From Casp-Chloro-G3 sp002816715 (GTDB lineage Bacteria > Chloroflexota > Dehalococcoidia > Lucifugimonadales > UBA3495), in the NCBI GenBank assembly GCA_027623815.1, contig JAQBUV010000041.1, forward strand, positions 1-23,437: DNA of 23,437 nt, written 5' to 3'. The translations under genes and the position numbers were made by a program. Under the pieces are notes generated by a model, which was not told where the DNA came from, ran no database searches, and saw only the letters and a list, made by a program, of their open reading frames with translations. Of this stretch, positions 14,623-22,480 are shown in pieces. Positions within the stretch are counted from its first letter, which is position 1. Every line of letters begins with the position of its first letter.

Positions 14623-14647
14623 CGGTGCAGCCTTTTCCTATGAAAAT

Positions 14648-15508
14648 TTGCCCAAGATAATCAGCATAGAACTTCTAGCAGCCGCCTTTGCGCTTATATT
14701 GACTCTAGCCTGCTCCACCAGCGCCGCTAGTGACACCCACCAAGCAGAATTGGTGGTTTTCGCCGCGTCTTCTTTGACCGATGCTTTCCGCGATGTCGCC
14801 GCCGAATTTGAAGCGGAAAACCCGGACGTGAGGGTTGTTGTGAATTATGATGGGAGCCAACGCCTGCGCACTCAACTGGAGCACGGCGCGAAGGCGGACC
14901 TGTTCGCGTCAGCGGACTGGCAGCAGATGGACGTTTTGCTCGGAGCAGGTCTGGTTAACAATCAAGCAGTTAACTTCACCGCGAATCATCTGGTCGTGGT
15001 CGTCTATCCGGCATTCAAACAGAATCCTACTTTGGCCGACCTGGCTGCGCCGGGAACCAAGGTATTGATTGCTCAGGCAACTGTCCCAGTCGGTGTCTAC
15101 AGCCGCACGCTGCTGGCTAATCTTCAGGCCGACTCCGCATTTTCTCCCGATTATGCCGACCAGGTGCTGGCTAACGTTGTCTCAGAGGAGACTAGCGTGC
15201 GCAGCGTAGCCCAAAAAGTGGCATTGGGTGAGGCCGATGCCGGTATCGTTTATCAGACCGACGCCATGTCGCCAAACATCTCTCAGGATGTTCGAGTGCT
15301 GACGATACCAGAACCGCTGAACGTTATTGCCGCCTATCCAATCGCTATTTTGCAGGACTCCACTCAGCACGACTTGGCCCAAAGATTCATTGAATACCTC
15401 CTGTCGGACAACGGCCAGCAAGTCTTGCAGAAGTACGGATTCGGGAAGAATGAGCCGCCAGCCCCTTTGCCCGGTAATGCGCCTTCCGTTAGCGTAGGAA
15501 GCCGTTAA
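14648..15508 (+). CDS. modA: molybdate ABC transporter substrate-binding protein
   Basis: A 286-residue periplasmic-type binding protein for molybdate or tungstate. After a hydrophobic leader (IELLAAAFALILTLACSTSA) with a plausible lipoprotein Cys22, the mature part begins AELVVFAASSLTDAFRDVAA, the classic oxyanion-binding start. NYDGSQRLRTQLEHGAKADL and FASAD supply the second binding loop, and GEADAGIVYQTDA is the third family block. The lipobox is imperfect (TLAC). The start is unclear: in-frame there is only a TTG at 14648; an ATG at 14640 is one base out of frame and stops after six codons, so either TTG is used or a base is missing. It is the first gene of modABC, ten bases before modB. 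Confidence 0.92.
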   Translation: MPKIISIELLAAAFALILTLACSTSAASDTHQAELVVFAASSLTDAFRDVAAEFEAENPDVRVVVNYDGSQRLRTQLEHGAKADLFASADWQQMDVLLGAGLVNNQAVNFTANHLVVVVYPAFKQNPTLADLAAPGTKVLIAQATVPVGVYSRTLLANLQADSAFSPDYADQVLANVVSEETSVRSVAQKVALGEADAGIVYQTDAMSPNISQDVRVLTIPEPLNVIAAYPIAILQDSTQHDLAQRFIEYLLSDNGQQVLQKYGFGKNEPPAPLPGNAPSVSVGSR

Positions 15509-15518
15509 ACTACCGACT

Positions 15519-16331
15519 ATGAGATCTTTTTTCAGCACGCCAAACCCTTGGATGCCCGCTGGAATTGCGGCGACTGTTGTTTATGTGGCCTTTGTCGGCC
15601 TCCCGGTGCTGGCCCTGTTAATTCGCGCCGGACAGCAGCAGAGTTTCGTCGGAAGCCTCACCAGCGATATAGCGTTGCAGGCGCTGCGGCTATCCCTGCT
15701 CACCAGCCTAATTAGCATGGTGGTGGTGGTTCTGCTGGGGACGCCCTTCGCGCATCTGCTGGCCCGCAGCAACTCTAAAATTCTCAAAGTGGTGGACAGT
15801 CTGGTTGAGCTGCCCTTGGTGCTGCCGCCCGTGGTGGCCGGGGTCGCCATGCTAATGGCTTTTGGGCGGCAGGGACTGATCGGCCCCGCGCTGACCGGCT
15901 TGGGCATAGCCCTGCCCTTTACCACCACTGCCGTAATCTTCGCCCAGGTATTTGTGGCAGCCCCCTTCTACATTCGCGCCGCTAAGCTGGGATTTCAGTC
16001 GGTGGCCCGTGACTATGAGGACGTTTCCCAGACATTGGGAGTCTCCCCGTGGCGTACCTTCTGGAAGTTGACCTTGCCTTTGGCTGCTCCTTCCATCATT
16101 GGCGGTCTGGCGTTGGCTTGGGCCAGAGCCATCTCCGAATTCGGTGCAACAATCATGTTCGCCGGAAACCTGACCGGCCGCACGCAGACGATGCCGCTGG
16201 CAATTCTGACCGCCCTGGAGAGCGACCTGGGGGCCGCGCTGTCGTTATCGGTGGTGCTGCTGATCGGTTCCCTGACAGTCTTGCTGGTGCTGGGCATGTT
16301 CACCCGACGCCAATGGCAGGGCAGGCTATGA
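15519..16331 (+). CDS. modB: molybdate ABC transporter permease
   Basis: A 270-residue inner-membrane permease with about six hydrophobic segments (roughly 13-36, 55-80, 96-115, 128-150, 186-208 and 240-261). ELPLVLPPVVAGVAMLMAFG (97-116) is typical of ModB/CysT permeases. The cytoplasmic EAA-type loop that docks onto the ATPase is at about 166-186 (YEDVSQTLGVSPWRTFWKL). FGATIMFAGNLTGRTQTMPL near 208-226 is the conserved ModB block. Two copies should form the channel with ModC dimers. The stop overlaps the modC ATG by four bases (ATGA), a sign of coupled translation. Length is slightly above the common 225-230 owing to the N-terminus. Confidence 0.95.
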   Translation: MRSFFSTPNPWMPAGIAATVVYVAFVGLPVLALLIRAGQQQSFVGSLTSDIALQALRLSLLTSLISMVVVVLLGTPFAHLLARSNSKILKVVDSLVELPLVLPPVVAGVAMLMAFGRQGLIGPALTGLGIALPFTTTAVIFAQVFVAAPFYIRAAKLGFQSVARDYEDVSQTLGVSPWRTFWKLTLPLAAPSIIGGLALAWARAISEFGATIMFAGNLTGRTQTMPLAILTALESDLGAALSLSVVLLIGSLTVLLVLGMFTRRQWQGRL

Positions 16332-17455
16332 CCAGGGGCTGGGTACACTGCCAACTGGGAGAATTTTCATTGGAAACCGAGTGGGAGGCCGCTCCGGGGC
16401 AGGTCTTGGTACTGTTCGGGCCATCTGGCGCGGGCAAGACCACCACTCTCCGAGCCATCGCCGGGTTGGTGCAACCGCTGCAGGGACACATTGAAGTCGG
16501 CGGCCAGGTCGTCTTCGACAGCGAGTCGAAGGGCTGGGTGCCGCCGCACCGGAGAAGAGTCGGGTATTTGAACCAACAGTATCATCTGTTTCCCCATTTA
16601 TCGGTGATCGGTAACCTATCCTACGGACTGACCAAACGCTCTGCCAGCGACGCCAAAGGGCAGATGGAACAGCTCCTCCAAACTTTTCAGTTGGAGGGTC
16701 TGGAGGAGCGGCACATTTGGGAGCTTTCCGGCGGTCAGCAGCAGCGGGTCGCTCTGGCCCGGGCGTTGGCTACCGACCCGCAAGTGTTATTGCTGGATGA
16801 GCCGTTCTCATCGTTGGATGGAGAGTTGCGCCGAACCCTGCGAAGTGAGGTTAGATCGATTCTGTCCAAGGCCAACATCCCGGTAATTCTGGTTACCCAC
16901 GACCGGGAAGAAGCGCTGGCCTTGGGCGACGTGATTCAGGTAATTGACCAGGGCCGGACCTTGTCCCGGGGTGAGCCGTTGCAGGTCTTGGGCCAGCCCG
17001 GGCAAGCCAGGGTGGCCCGGCTGGTAGGTGTAGAGAATGTCCTCTCGATGTACGTGGAAAGTCGGCACCCGCAGGACGGCACTATGATTTGCGCCAGCCG
17101 CGACGGCTCAACCGGGCCTGCCGAAGGACTGCGTCTGGAGGTGCCGCTCAGCGACATGGCGGACGGCGAGTCGGTAACCGTGGGAATCCGGGCTTCGGAT
17201 ATTATTTTGGCGGGAGAAAAGCTGGTTAGTTCTTCTGCGAGGAATCAAATCAGGGGAAAAGTGATTGGAGTAGAGTTGCGCCCGCCGGGTTATGAAGTTA
17301 CGCTGGACTGTGCCGGTATTCGGTTCCGCTGCCACATTACGGGTACCTCACTATCGGAAATGAAGGTCACAACCGGCCTGGATTTATGGGCGGTTTTCAA
17401 GGCTTCGTCCTGTTTTCTGGTCGCGGATGATGCGGTTCAGGCGGCTCTGCAATAA
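16328..17455 (+). CDS. modC: molybdate ABC transporter ATP-binding protein
   Basis: A 375-residue ABC ATPase powering molybdate uptake. All nucleotide motifs are present: Walker A GPSGAGKT (31-38), Q-loop near Gln83-84, signature LSGGQQQR (133-140), Walker B VLLLDEP (153-159), D-loop SSLD, and switch His191. Beyond about 285 follows a TOBE/MOP-like C-terminal domain (VGIRASDIILA ... GKVIGVELRPPGYEVTLD), which binds oxyanion and can shut the transporter down when molybdate is plentiful. The start at 16328 overlaps the modB stop; the frame is open further upstream only as a shadow of modB. Length fits ModC rather than generic ABC proteins. This gene probably ends the operon; the HAD gene begins 38 bases later. 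Confidence 0.95.
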   Translation: MTRGWVHCQLGEFSLETEWEAAPGQVLVLFGPSGAGKTTTLRAIAGLVQPLQGHIEVGGQVVFDSESKGWVPPHRRRVGYLNQQYHLFPHLSVIGNLSYGLTKRSASDAKGQMEQLLQTFQLEGLEERHIWELSGGQQQRVALARALATDPQVLLLDEPFSSLDGELRRTLRSEVRSILSKANIPVILVTHDREEALALGDVIQVIDQGRTLSRGEPLQVLGQPGQARVARLVGVENVLSMYVESRHPQDGTMICASRDGSTGPAEGLRLEVPLSDMADGESVTVGIRASDIILAGEKLVSSSARNQIRGKVIGVELRPPGYEVTLDCAGIRFRCHITGTSLSEMKVTTGLDLWAVFKASSCFLVADDAVQAALQ

Positions 17456-17493
17456 ATAATGTCCGGAAGGACTGGGATGGGAGTGTAAGGCAA

Positions 17494-18153
17494 ATGGCGG
17501 ATTTTCAAGGCGTTATATTTGACATGGATGGAGTCTTGGTGGACAGCGAACCCATTTTTCTCAGCGCCATTAACCGACTGATAACCAACGAGGGCGTTGA
17601 TCCGATCTCGGAAGACGAAAACGAGAAATACCTCCTTGGCACCACCGTAGAATTGACCTGGGAGCGTCTCAGGGAAATGCGAAACCTCACCGCTTCTACC
17701 GAGACTTACATTGAACGATACGATAAATTGGTCCGGCAGGTTCTGATTGAGGAACTGACCCCTCAACCCGGCGTGAACCGTTTGTTAGATGAATGTGTCC
17801 AGCGCCGTTTGCCCAAGGCGGTAGCTTCTTCAGCGCTCAGATCCTGGGTGAACCTGAAACTAGAAGCGATCAAACTCAGCGGCGCCTTCGACGTGGTGTT
17901 GGGTGGAGATGATGTCCGCCAGGGTAAACCGGACCCAGAGATTTACCGGCTAGCAGCCCAATGTCTGAGTCTGCCTCCGGAGTGCTGCATCGCTATTGAG
18001 GATTCGCCGGTGGGGATTGCCGCCGCGGTTGCGTCCGGTGCCTATACCATCGCGGTGCGGACCCACTTCACCCGCAACCTGGACATTAGCCAGGCCCATC
18101 TGGTCTTGGATAGTTTGGAGCAATTTGACCTTGGGTTGCTGGCCAACGGCTAG
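17494..18153 (+). CDS. HAD superfamily phosphatase (beta-phosphoglucomutase-like)
   Basis: A 219-residue HAD subfamily IA hydrolase. Motif I DMDGVLVDSEP (10-20) gives nucleophile Asp10 and acid/base Asp12; motif II is Ser112-Ser113 in VASSA; motif III is Lys145 in GKPDPE; and motif IV is IEDSPVGIAAAVASG (168-182) with Glu169 and Asp170. The helical cap occupies about 15-90. Close relatives include beta-phosphoglucomutases and small-molecule phosphatases; the substrate is unknown. AAGG sits just before ATG 17494. It could be the fourth gene of the mod transcript (38-base gap), but no functional link is evident. Its stop codon abuts directly the stop codon of the converging gene, leaving no intergenic space. 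Confidence 0.92.
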   Translation: MADFQGVIFDMDGVLVDSEPIFLSAINRLITNEGVDPISEDENEKYLLGTTVELTWERLREMRNLTASTETYIERYDKLVRQVLIEELTPQPGVNRLLDECVQRRLPKAVASSALRSWVNLKLEAIKLSGAFDVVLGGDDVRQGKPDPEIYRLAAQCLSLPPECCIAIEDSPVGIAAAVASGAYTIAVRTHFTRNLDISQAHLVLDSLEQFDLGLLANG

Positions 18154-18855
18154 CTAGCGGCGTCTCCGGCCGGGCAAGCCAGGATAAGCTTGTTCCCGCA
18201 AGACCCATTCCAGCCGCTGGTGCAGGCCCTCGACTTCATCTGGTCGCAACAGGTCTAACAATTCCTGAACCCGACCTTGCGGATTCACCAGTTGCTGGCA
18301 GAAATTACGCAAAGACGCCAAGTGCTGCGCCGGGATAGGTTCGCCGCAGAAGTCCCAGATTACCGTGCGAATCTTGGTCTCGGCATGAAAGGTCAATCCC
18401 TGGTCAATGCCCCACAGCTTGCCGTCCAAGCCTTCAATAATGTGGCCTGCCTTGCGGTCGGTGTTGTTTGCCACCAGGTCATAACAGGCAATCATCCGCA
18501 AAGGGTCGGCATTGGTCTCGTTAAGGGTGTAATAATTCTGCCTGGGGTCGTGTTCGACGAACTGCTGCACCGAGCCGATGCCGTAAGGCCCATCTCGTAT
18601 GATGGTCAGTGGGATGAAGTCCCAACCCAGAATTTCACTCAGCAGATAGGCGGCGCACTCCCGCTTGTAGAGCGTCCCAGAAGGGAAGTCCCACAGAGGC
18701 ACCTCGCCATCCTTGGGTTTGTAGATCGCCAAGCCGGTGCGTTCGCCCAGACTCAGTTTGGACAAGAAAGTATAGTTGGAACCTGTGGGAGTAAGCTCGC
18801 AGGAAAGGATTTCCGCGTTGTGGAGAAATTCGTAAGTGGATTGATCGACGGTCAC
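18154..18855 (-). CDS. SCO1664 family protein (PI3/4-kinase-like fold)
   Basis: A 233-residue member of the SCO1664 family, distantly related to phosphatidylinositol 3/4-kinases and HipA-type kinases. Visible are the phosphate/ATP lysine Lys46 in AIYKPKDG, PLWDFPSGTLYKRECAAYLL (53-72), the catalytic-loop-like YDLVANNTDRKAGHI (125-139), and the metal-binding-like GIDQGLTFH (149-157). LGWDFIPLTIIRDGPYGIGS is a strongly conserved family block. Whether it phosphorylates anything is not established. The start is GTG at 18855, supported by AAGGA (18862-18866). It lies 43 bases downstream of the DUF3090 gene, a partnership known from actinobacteria, so both are likely co-transcribed. The C-terminal tail is very Arg-rich (GRRRR). 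Confidence 0.88.
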   Translation of the reverse strand: MTVDQSTYEFLHNAEILSCELTPTGSNYTFLSKLSLGERTGLAIYKPKDGEVPLWDFPSGTLYKRECAAYLLSEILGWDFIPLTIIRDGPYGIGSVQQFVEHDPRQNYYTLNETNADPLRMIACYDLVANNTDRKAGHIIEGLDGKLWGIDQGLTFHAETKIRTVIWDFCGEPIPAQHLASLRNFCQQLVNPQGRVQELLDLLRPDEVEGLHQRLEWVLREQAYPGLPGRRRR

Positions 18856-18898
18856 TTAACGTCCTTGGGCCGGTAGGATTGGGACCAAGACAGTTGGC

Positions 18899-19423
18899 TT
18901 AGCCGCTTTCCAGGACCGCGTGGCCGTTGGCCCGGGGACACACATGTCCGTTAGGATTGATGGGCGTGCCGCAGAGGAAGCATGGTGGGCGTCCCGAAGC
19001 GCAGATCCGCAGAGCTTCATGGGATAGCCGCTCCGCTTGATCTGGGGACAACCAGCAGCTTACCGAAGATGCCTCATCCTCCCCTTCGTCGGCCTCGTAG
19101 GCCAGCAGGTAGAAGTAGCTGGCTGGAACACTGAAGCTCAGCATCATCTGCCGGGCCTTGAATTCCACCGACTCGTCGCCGCCCGACCATTGGGGTTCTC
19201 CGGCCTGACCTTCTCGTTGACGATCCTCTTCTGATAGGGTGCGTATCGCTTCCTGAATGTAGATGCCTAGCTGGTAAAGCTGCTCCTTTTCCAGCCAAAC
19301 ATAGGACCGGGCAGCCCCGGCGTCCATGAGCAACCGAAAGGTGCGCCCTCCCGGCTCACCAAAGGCTTCCGCTATGATGCTGGAAACGGCCCCGAAAGAG
19401 TATTTGACCTGCCGCTGTTCCAT
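18899..19423 (-). CDS. DUF3090 family protein with C-terminal zinc-ribbon-like motif
   Basis: A 174-residue DUF3090 protein. The N-terminal FGEPGGRTFRLLMDAGAARS (21-40) with VWLEKEQLYQLG, the central strand block LSFSVPASYFYLLAYEADE, the block CWLSPDQAERLSHEALRICA, then GRPPCFLCGTPINPNGHVCP near the end, form the family pattern. The three cysteines (C-x2-C, then C nine residues on) probably bind a metal with His of NGHVC. Function is unknown. In actinobacteria DUF3090 accompanies an SCO1664 protein and a histidine-phosphatase-like protein; here the SCO1664 gene follows but no histidine phosphatase is seen in the window. There is no ribosome site; a promoter abutting the ATG (19430-19458) suggests a leaderless message. 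Confidence 0.9.
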   Translation of the reverse strand: MEQRQVKYSFGAVSSIIAEAFGEPGGRTFRLLMDAGAARSYVWLEKEQLYQLGIYIQEAIRTLSEEDRQREGQAGEPQWSGGDESVEFKARQMMLSFSVPASYFYLLAYEADEGEDEASSVSCWLSPDQAERLSHEALRICASGRPPCFLCGTPINPNGHVCPRANGHAVLESG

Positions 19424-19429
19424 GTCACT

Positions 19430-19458
19430 ATGATAGCTTTGACGAATGACGCTGGCAA
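19430..19458 (-). promoter_or_regulatory. sigma-70-type promoter placing the transcript start at the DUF3090 ATG
   Basis: On the minus strand TTGCCA (19453-19458) and TATCAT (19430-19435) each match the consensus at five of six positions and are separated by exactly 17 bases. Only six bases follow before the ATG at 19423, so transcription should begin at or within a base or two of the start codon. No ribosome site precedes the ATG. Confidence 0.68.
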
Positions 19459-19579
19459 GTGGTGGACCTGGGTTTGTTGGAGAAGTTTTGCTGTGACGAG
19501 AGAGATATCATCGGAAAAGTCTGAAGTCAAAGGTCATATCAAAGCAAGGGCTTTCCCGGTTATCAGTTTATATTACGCC

Positions 19580-20050
19580 TTACCCGATTCCGCGCGAGCG
19601 ATACTGCAAGGCCTCCGCCAGGTGCCCTATGCTGATTAGTTCTTCACCGCCCAGGTCGGCAATGGTGCGGGACACTTTAAGAATCCGGTGAAAGGCGCGG
19701 GCAGAAAGGTTAAGCTGTTTAGTAGCCGCCTGCAGCAGACCCTTGGCCCCGTCGTCCAACTGGCAGTACTTCCAGACTTCAGCCGGCCCCATCTCCGAGT
19801 TACGCAAAATACCAGTCCCCTCAAACCTTTGCCGCTGGGCCTCCCGCACTACTTCAACCCGCTGCTTAACTTGGGAGGAGTCCTCATAAGTTTCTTCACC
19901 AATCAGCTTTTCATACTCCACCGGCGGCACCTCGACAAAGATGTCGATCCGGTCCATCAACGGGCCGCTGACCCGCTTCTGGTACCGGGCCACGGAGGAA
20001 GGGCTGCAGACGCATTCCTTGCGGGGATGGGAATAGAATCCGCAATTACA
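19580..20050 (-). pseudogene. comM: comM/yifB-type Mg-chelatase-like ATPase, truncated: C-terminal third only
   Basis: The frame ending at 19580 matches the C-terminal part of the ComM/YifB AAA+ ATPase, a helicase-like protein that helps integrate DNA during transformation in some bacteria. Present are CGFYSHPRKECVCSPSSVAR, then YQKRVSGPLMDRIDIFVEVP with the arginine-finger/sensor region, and the Mg_chelatase_C domain (SARAFHRILKVSRTIADLGG, HLAEALQYRS). ComM is normally about 500 residues; only about 157 remain. Similarity begins exactly at the CxCG of the NPCPCG motif; the residues encoded upstream (20051-20101) do not resemble ComM, and a stop codon lies directly beyond. The Walker A and B motifs and the N-terminal domain are absent. 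The gene is therefore split, with the missing 5' part expected on the far side of the inserted element. Confidence 0.85.
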
Positions 20051-20126
20051 TCCGTGCAGACATAAACTACAACGTCTCCCGCACAGTGGTACTGCCTGCA
20101 ACTAGCCGTGCAAAGGTGGCTCTTCG
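20051..20126. other. candidate left end of inserted element / attachment region
   Basis: This stretch separates the broken comM from the primase gene. It contains an imperfect inverted repeat: GTGCAGAC (20054-20061) against GTCT (20074-20077) plus GCAC (20081-20084), with CCC bulged. Such imperfect arms around a crossover are seen at integrase sites, but nothing here proves it. The ribosome site AAAGGTGG (20112-20119) of the primase lies in the same stretch. Confidence 0.35.
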
Positions 20127-22439
20127 GTGACTGTGACCAAGGCTGCATCGGTCAATGCCGAGGCCATCCCTCAGGAGCTCCGGGACCTACCCCAGTGGGT
20201 CTGCTGGAAGCTGCTTCACAAGCAGGGAGCCGCCAAGCCCACCAAGGTTCCAGTCGCTGCCAAGAACTGTCAACCTGCTTCTACCACTGATTCTACCACC
20301 TGGTCGACCTTTGATGTCGCCCTCTCCGCATATTACGGCGGTCTGGGCGACGGCGTAGGCTTTGTCTTCACCGTGGATGACCCCTACGTCGGCGTCGACC
20401 TGGACGGTTGTTACAACTCGGGTTCAGGAGCACTCGAAGGCTGGGCGCAGGACATCGTCGCCCGGCTATCCAGTTACACCGAACTGTCCCCTTCTTCGAC
20501 GGGAGTTCACATAATCCTGAAGGGCGAATTGCCTGATGGTAGACGGCGGACCGATTCCATCGAGATGTACTCCGAAGGGCGTTACTTCACCATGACCGGC
20601 AAGTTGCTGGACCAGACATTCTGCAAGGTTGAATTGCGAACCGAGGAGCTCAAGTCGCTCCACCATGAAATTTTTAGGAACGAGTCTCCATCATTATCCC
20701 CCAGTCCATCCATTAAAAGTGGGCCGGTGCCAGACGATGCCGACCTGATCCGGCGGGCCAGGGCCGCCAAGAACGGTAACGTATTTTCCAAATTGTGGCA
20801 GGGCGATTTCTCGGGCTACCAATCCCACAGCGAGGCAGACCTGGCTTTGTGTTCGAGCCTGGCTTTCTGGACCAAAGGCGAAGCGGTAAGAATGGATCGC
20901 CTGTTCCGCCAGTCGGGTCTGTTCCGGTCCAAGTGGGACGAACAGCACGGAGCATTTACGTACGGGCAGATGACCGTCGCTAAGGCATTGTCCGGCAACC
21001 TGGGAACCCTAGACACTGGCGGTCCAGGGGAACGGAACGATGTTGCTGAGGTCAACTCTTTTCCACTGACCGACGCGGGCAACGCCGAGTTGTTCGCCCA
21101 CCTTTACGGCGACCAACTGCGCCACGACCACGCCCGAGGGCGTTGGTTGGTCTGGGGAGGACACCGCTGGGCTCCCGATGTCGACGGTGAGATTTACCGT
21201 CTGGCCAAAGAGGCGGCACGTACCCGCTACCGGGCGGCGTTGGATATCGAAGACCTGGATTTCCGTAAGAAGGTGTCGGAGTTCGCGGTACGCTCCGAGT
21301 CCCGCCAAAAGCTGGACGCCTGCCTGGCCCTGGCCCGCAGCGAGTATCCCATCGCCGATGCTGGTTTTGATTGGGACACCGGCCCCTTCCTGATGGGAGT
21401 GGAAAACGGAGTCGTGGATCTACGCACCGGGAAGTTGCGTCCTGGGGTACAAGAAGACCGGATCACCATGCGGGTGCCGGTGCAGTATGACGAACGAGCC
21501 GAGTGTCCCCGTTGGGAACAGTTCCTGCACCAGGTGTTCCAGTGCGATGAGCAGTTGATCGGCTTTCTGCAACGCGCGGTGGGCTATTCCTTGACCGGTT
21601 CGGTGCGGGAGCAGGTGTTGTTCCTGTGTCACGGCTCTGGGGCCAACGGTAAGAGTGTTTTATTGACCATATTGCGTCACCTGCTGGGGGACTATGCTAT
21701 GAACATCCCCTTCACGGTGCTGGAACTGCAGCAGCGCCCTTCGTTGACCAACGACCTGGCGGCCATGGCCGGACGGCGATTGGTGACGTCCTCCGAGACC
21801 AACGAGTCCACCCGGCTGAACGAAGCCCGCATCAAGGCCCTGACCGGAGGAGACCCGATCACCGCGCGCTTTCTCTACAGCGAGTCCTTCACCTTCGAGC
21901 CAGTGGCCAAGTTCTGGCTGGCGGTGAACCACCTGCCCCAGGTGCGGGACGACTCCCACGGGTTCTGGCGTCGGGTGCGGGTGCTGCCCTTTAAGCAGCG
22001 CTTTCACGGAGATGATGCCGACCAGGATCTGGTGGACAAGTTGTACCGGGAACTACCCGGCATCCTGGCCTGGGCGGTGCAAGGGGCCTTGAACTGGCAA
22101 GTAGTAGGCCTAGCCGCTCCCGAGGTGGTGCTGATGGCCACCGAGGCCTACCGGGAGGAAAGCGATGAGCTGGCCGGGTTCATCAATGACTGTTGCGTGG
22201 TGATCGACGGGATTCGGGTAGAGCCCGGCAAAGCCTTTACTCAGTACCAACACTGGGCCGAAGGGCAGGGTATCCCGCTACGGCAGCGCTTGGGGCTGCG
22301 CACTTTCGGCACGAGGATGAAGGAACGATTCATCGCCATCTCCACCAATGGTAAACGGTATTACACAGGAGTGGGATTGAAGGTGCAGGGTCAAGACAGT
22401 GACGGGTTAACCGCCACTTTTCACAAACCTCCCTTATGA
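20127..22439 (+). CDS. phage-type primase-polymerase/SF3 helicase (NrS-1-like)
   Basis: A 770-residue replication protein. The first 170 residues follow the NrS-1 phage primase-polymerase pattern: LPQWVCWKL near the start, ASTTDSTTWSTFDVA (51-65), GVGFVFTVDDPYVGVDLDGC (76-95) with metal-binding Asp91 and Asp93, SPSSTGVHI (121-129) with His128, and GRYFTMTGKLLD (151-162). A helical linker follows, then a D5_N-like region and an SF3 helicase core: Walker A GSGANGKS (503-510), Walker B-like RRLVTSSETNE (550-560), sensor KFWLAVNHLP (595-604), and arginine finger in GFWRRVRVLPF (612-622). It would prime, copy and unwind the element's DNA. Start is GTG 20127 behind AAAGGTGG; ATG is absent nearby. 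Both modules look intact. Such proteins belong to phages and plasmids, not to the core chromosome. Confidence 0.9.
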   Translation: MTVTKAASVNAEAIPQELRDLPQWVCWKLLHKQGAAKPTKVPVAAKNCQPASTTDSTTWSTFDVALSAYYGGLGDGVGFVFTVDDPYVGVDLDGCYNSGSGALEGWAQDIVARLSSYTELSPSSTGVHIILKGELPDGRRRTDSIEMYSEGRYFTMTGKLLDQTFCKVELRTEELKSLHHEIFRNESPSLSPSPSIKSGPVPDDADLIRRARAAKNGNVFSKLWQGDFSGYQSHSEADLALCSSLAFWTKGEAVRMDRLFRQSGLFRSKWDEQHGAFTYGQMTVAKALSGNLGTLDTGGPGERNDVAEVNSFPLTDAGNAELFAHLYGDQLRHDHARGRWLVWGGHRWAPDVDGEIYRLAKEAARTRYRAALDIEDLDFRKKVSEFAVRSESRQKLDACLALARSEYPIADAGFDWDTGPFLMGVENGVVDLRTGKLRPGVQEDRITMRVPVQYDERAECPRWEQFLHQVFQCDEQLIGFLQRAVGYSLTGSVREQVLFLCHGSGANGKSVLLTILRHLLGDYAMNIPFTVLELQQRPSLTNDLAAMAGRRLVTSSETNESTRLNEARIKALTGGDPITARFLYSESFTFEPVAKFWLAVNHLPQVRDDSHGFWRRVRVLPFKQRFHGDDADQDLVDKLYRELPGILAWAVQGALNWQVVGLAAPEVVLMATEAYREESDELAGFINDCCVVIDGIRVEPGKAFTQYQHWAEGQGIPLRQRLGLRTFGTRMKERFIAISTNGKRYYTGVGLKVQGQDSDGLTATFHKPPL

Positions 22440-22480
22440 AGAGCGATTAAAAATAGTTTGTGAATAACACCCCTTAACTC

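Noticed and set aside
14446..14643. 65-codon plus-strand frame before modA
   Set aside because: No ribosome site or homology, and it covers the likely mod promoter.
16049..16327. Upstream extension of the modC frame
   Set aside because: It is modB read in another frame; the ABC domain begins at the ATG at 16328, which overlaps the modB stop.
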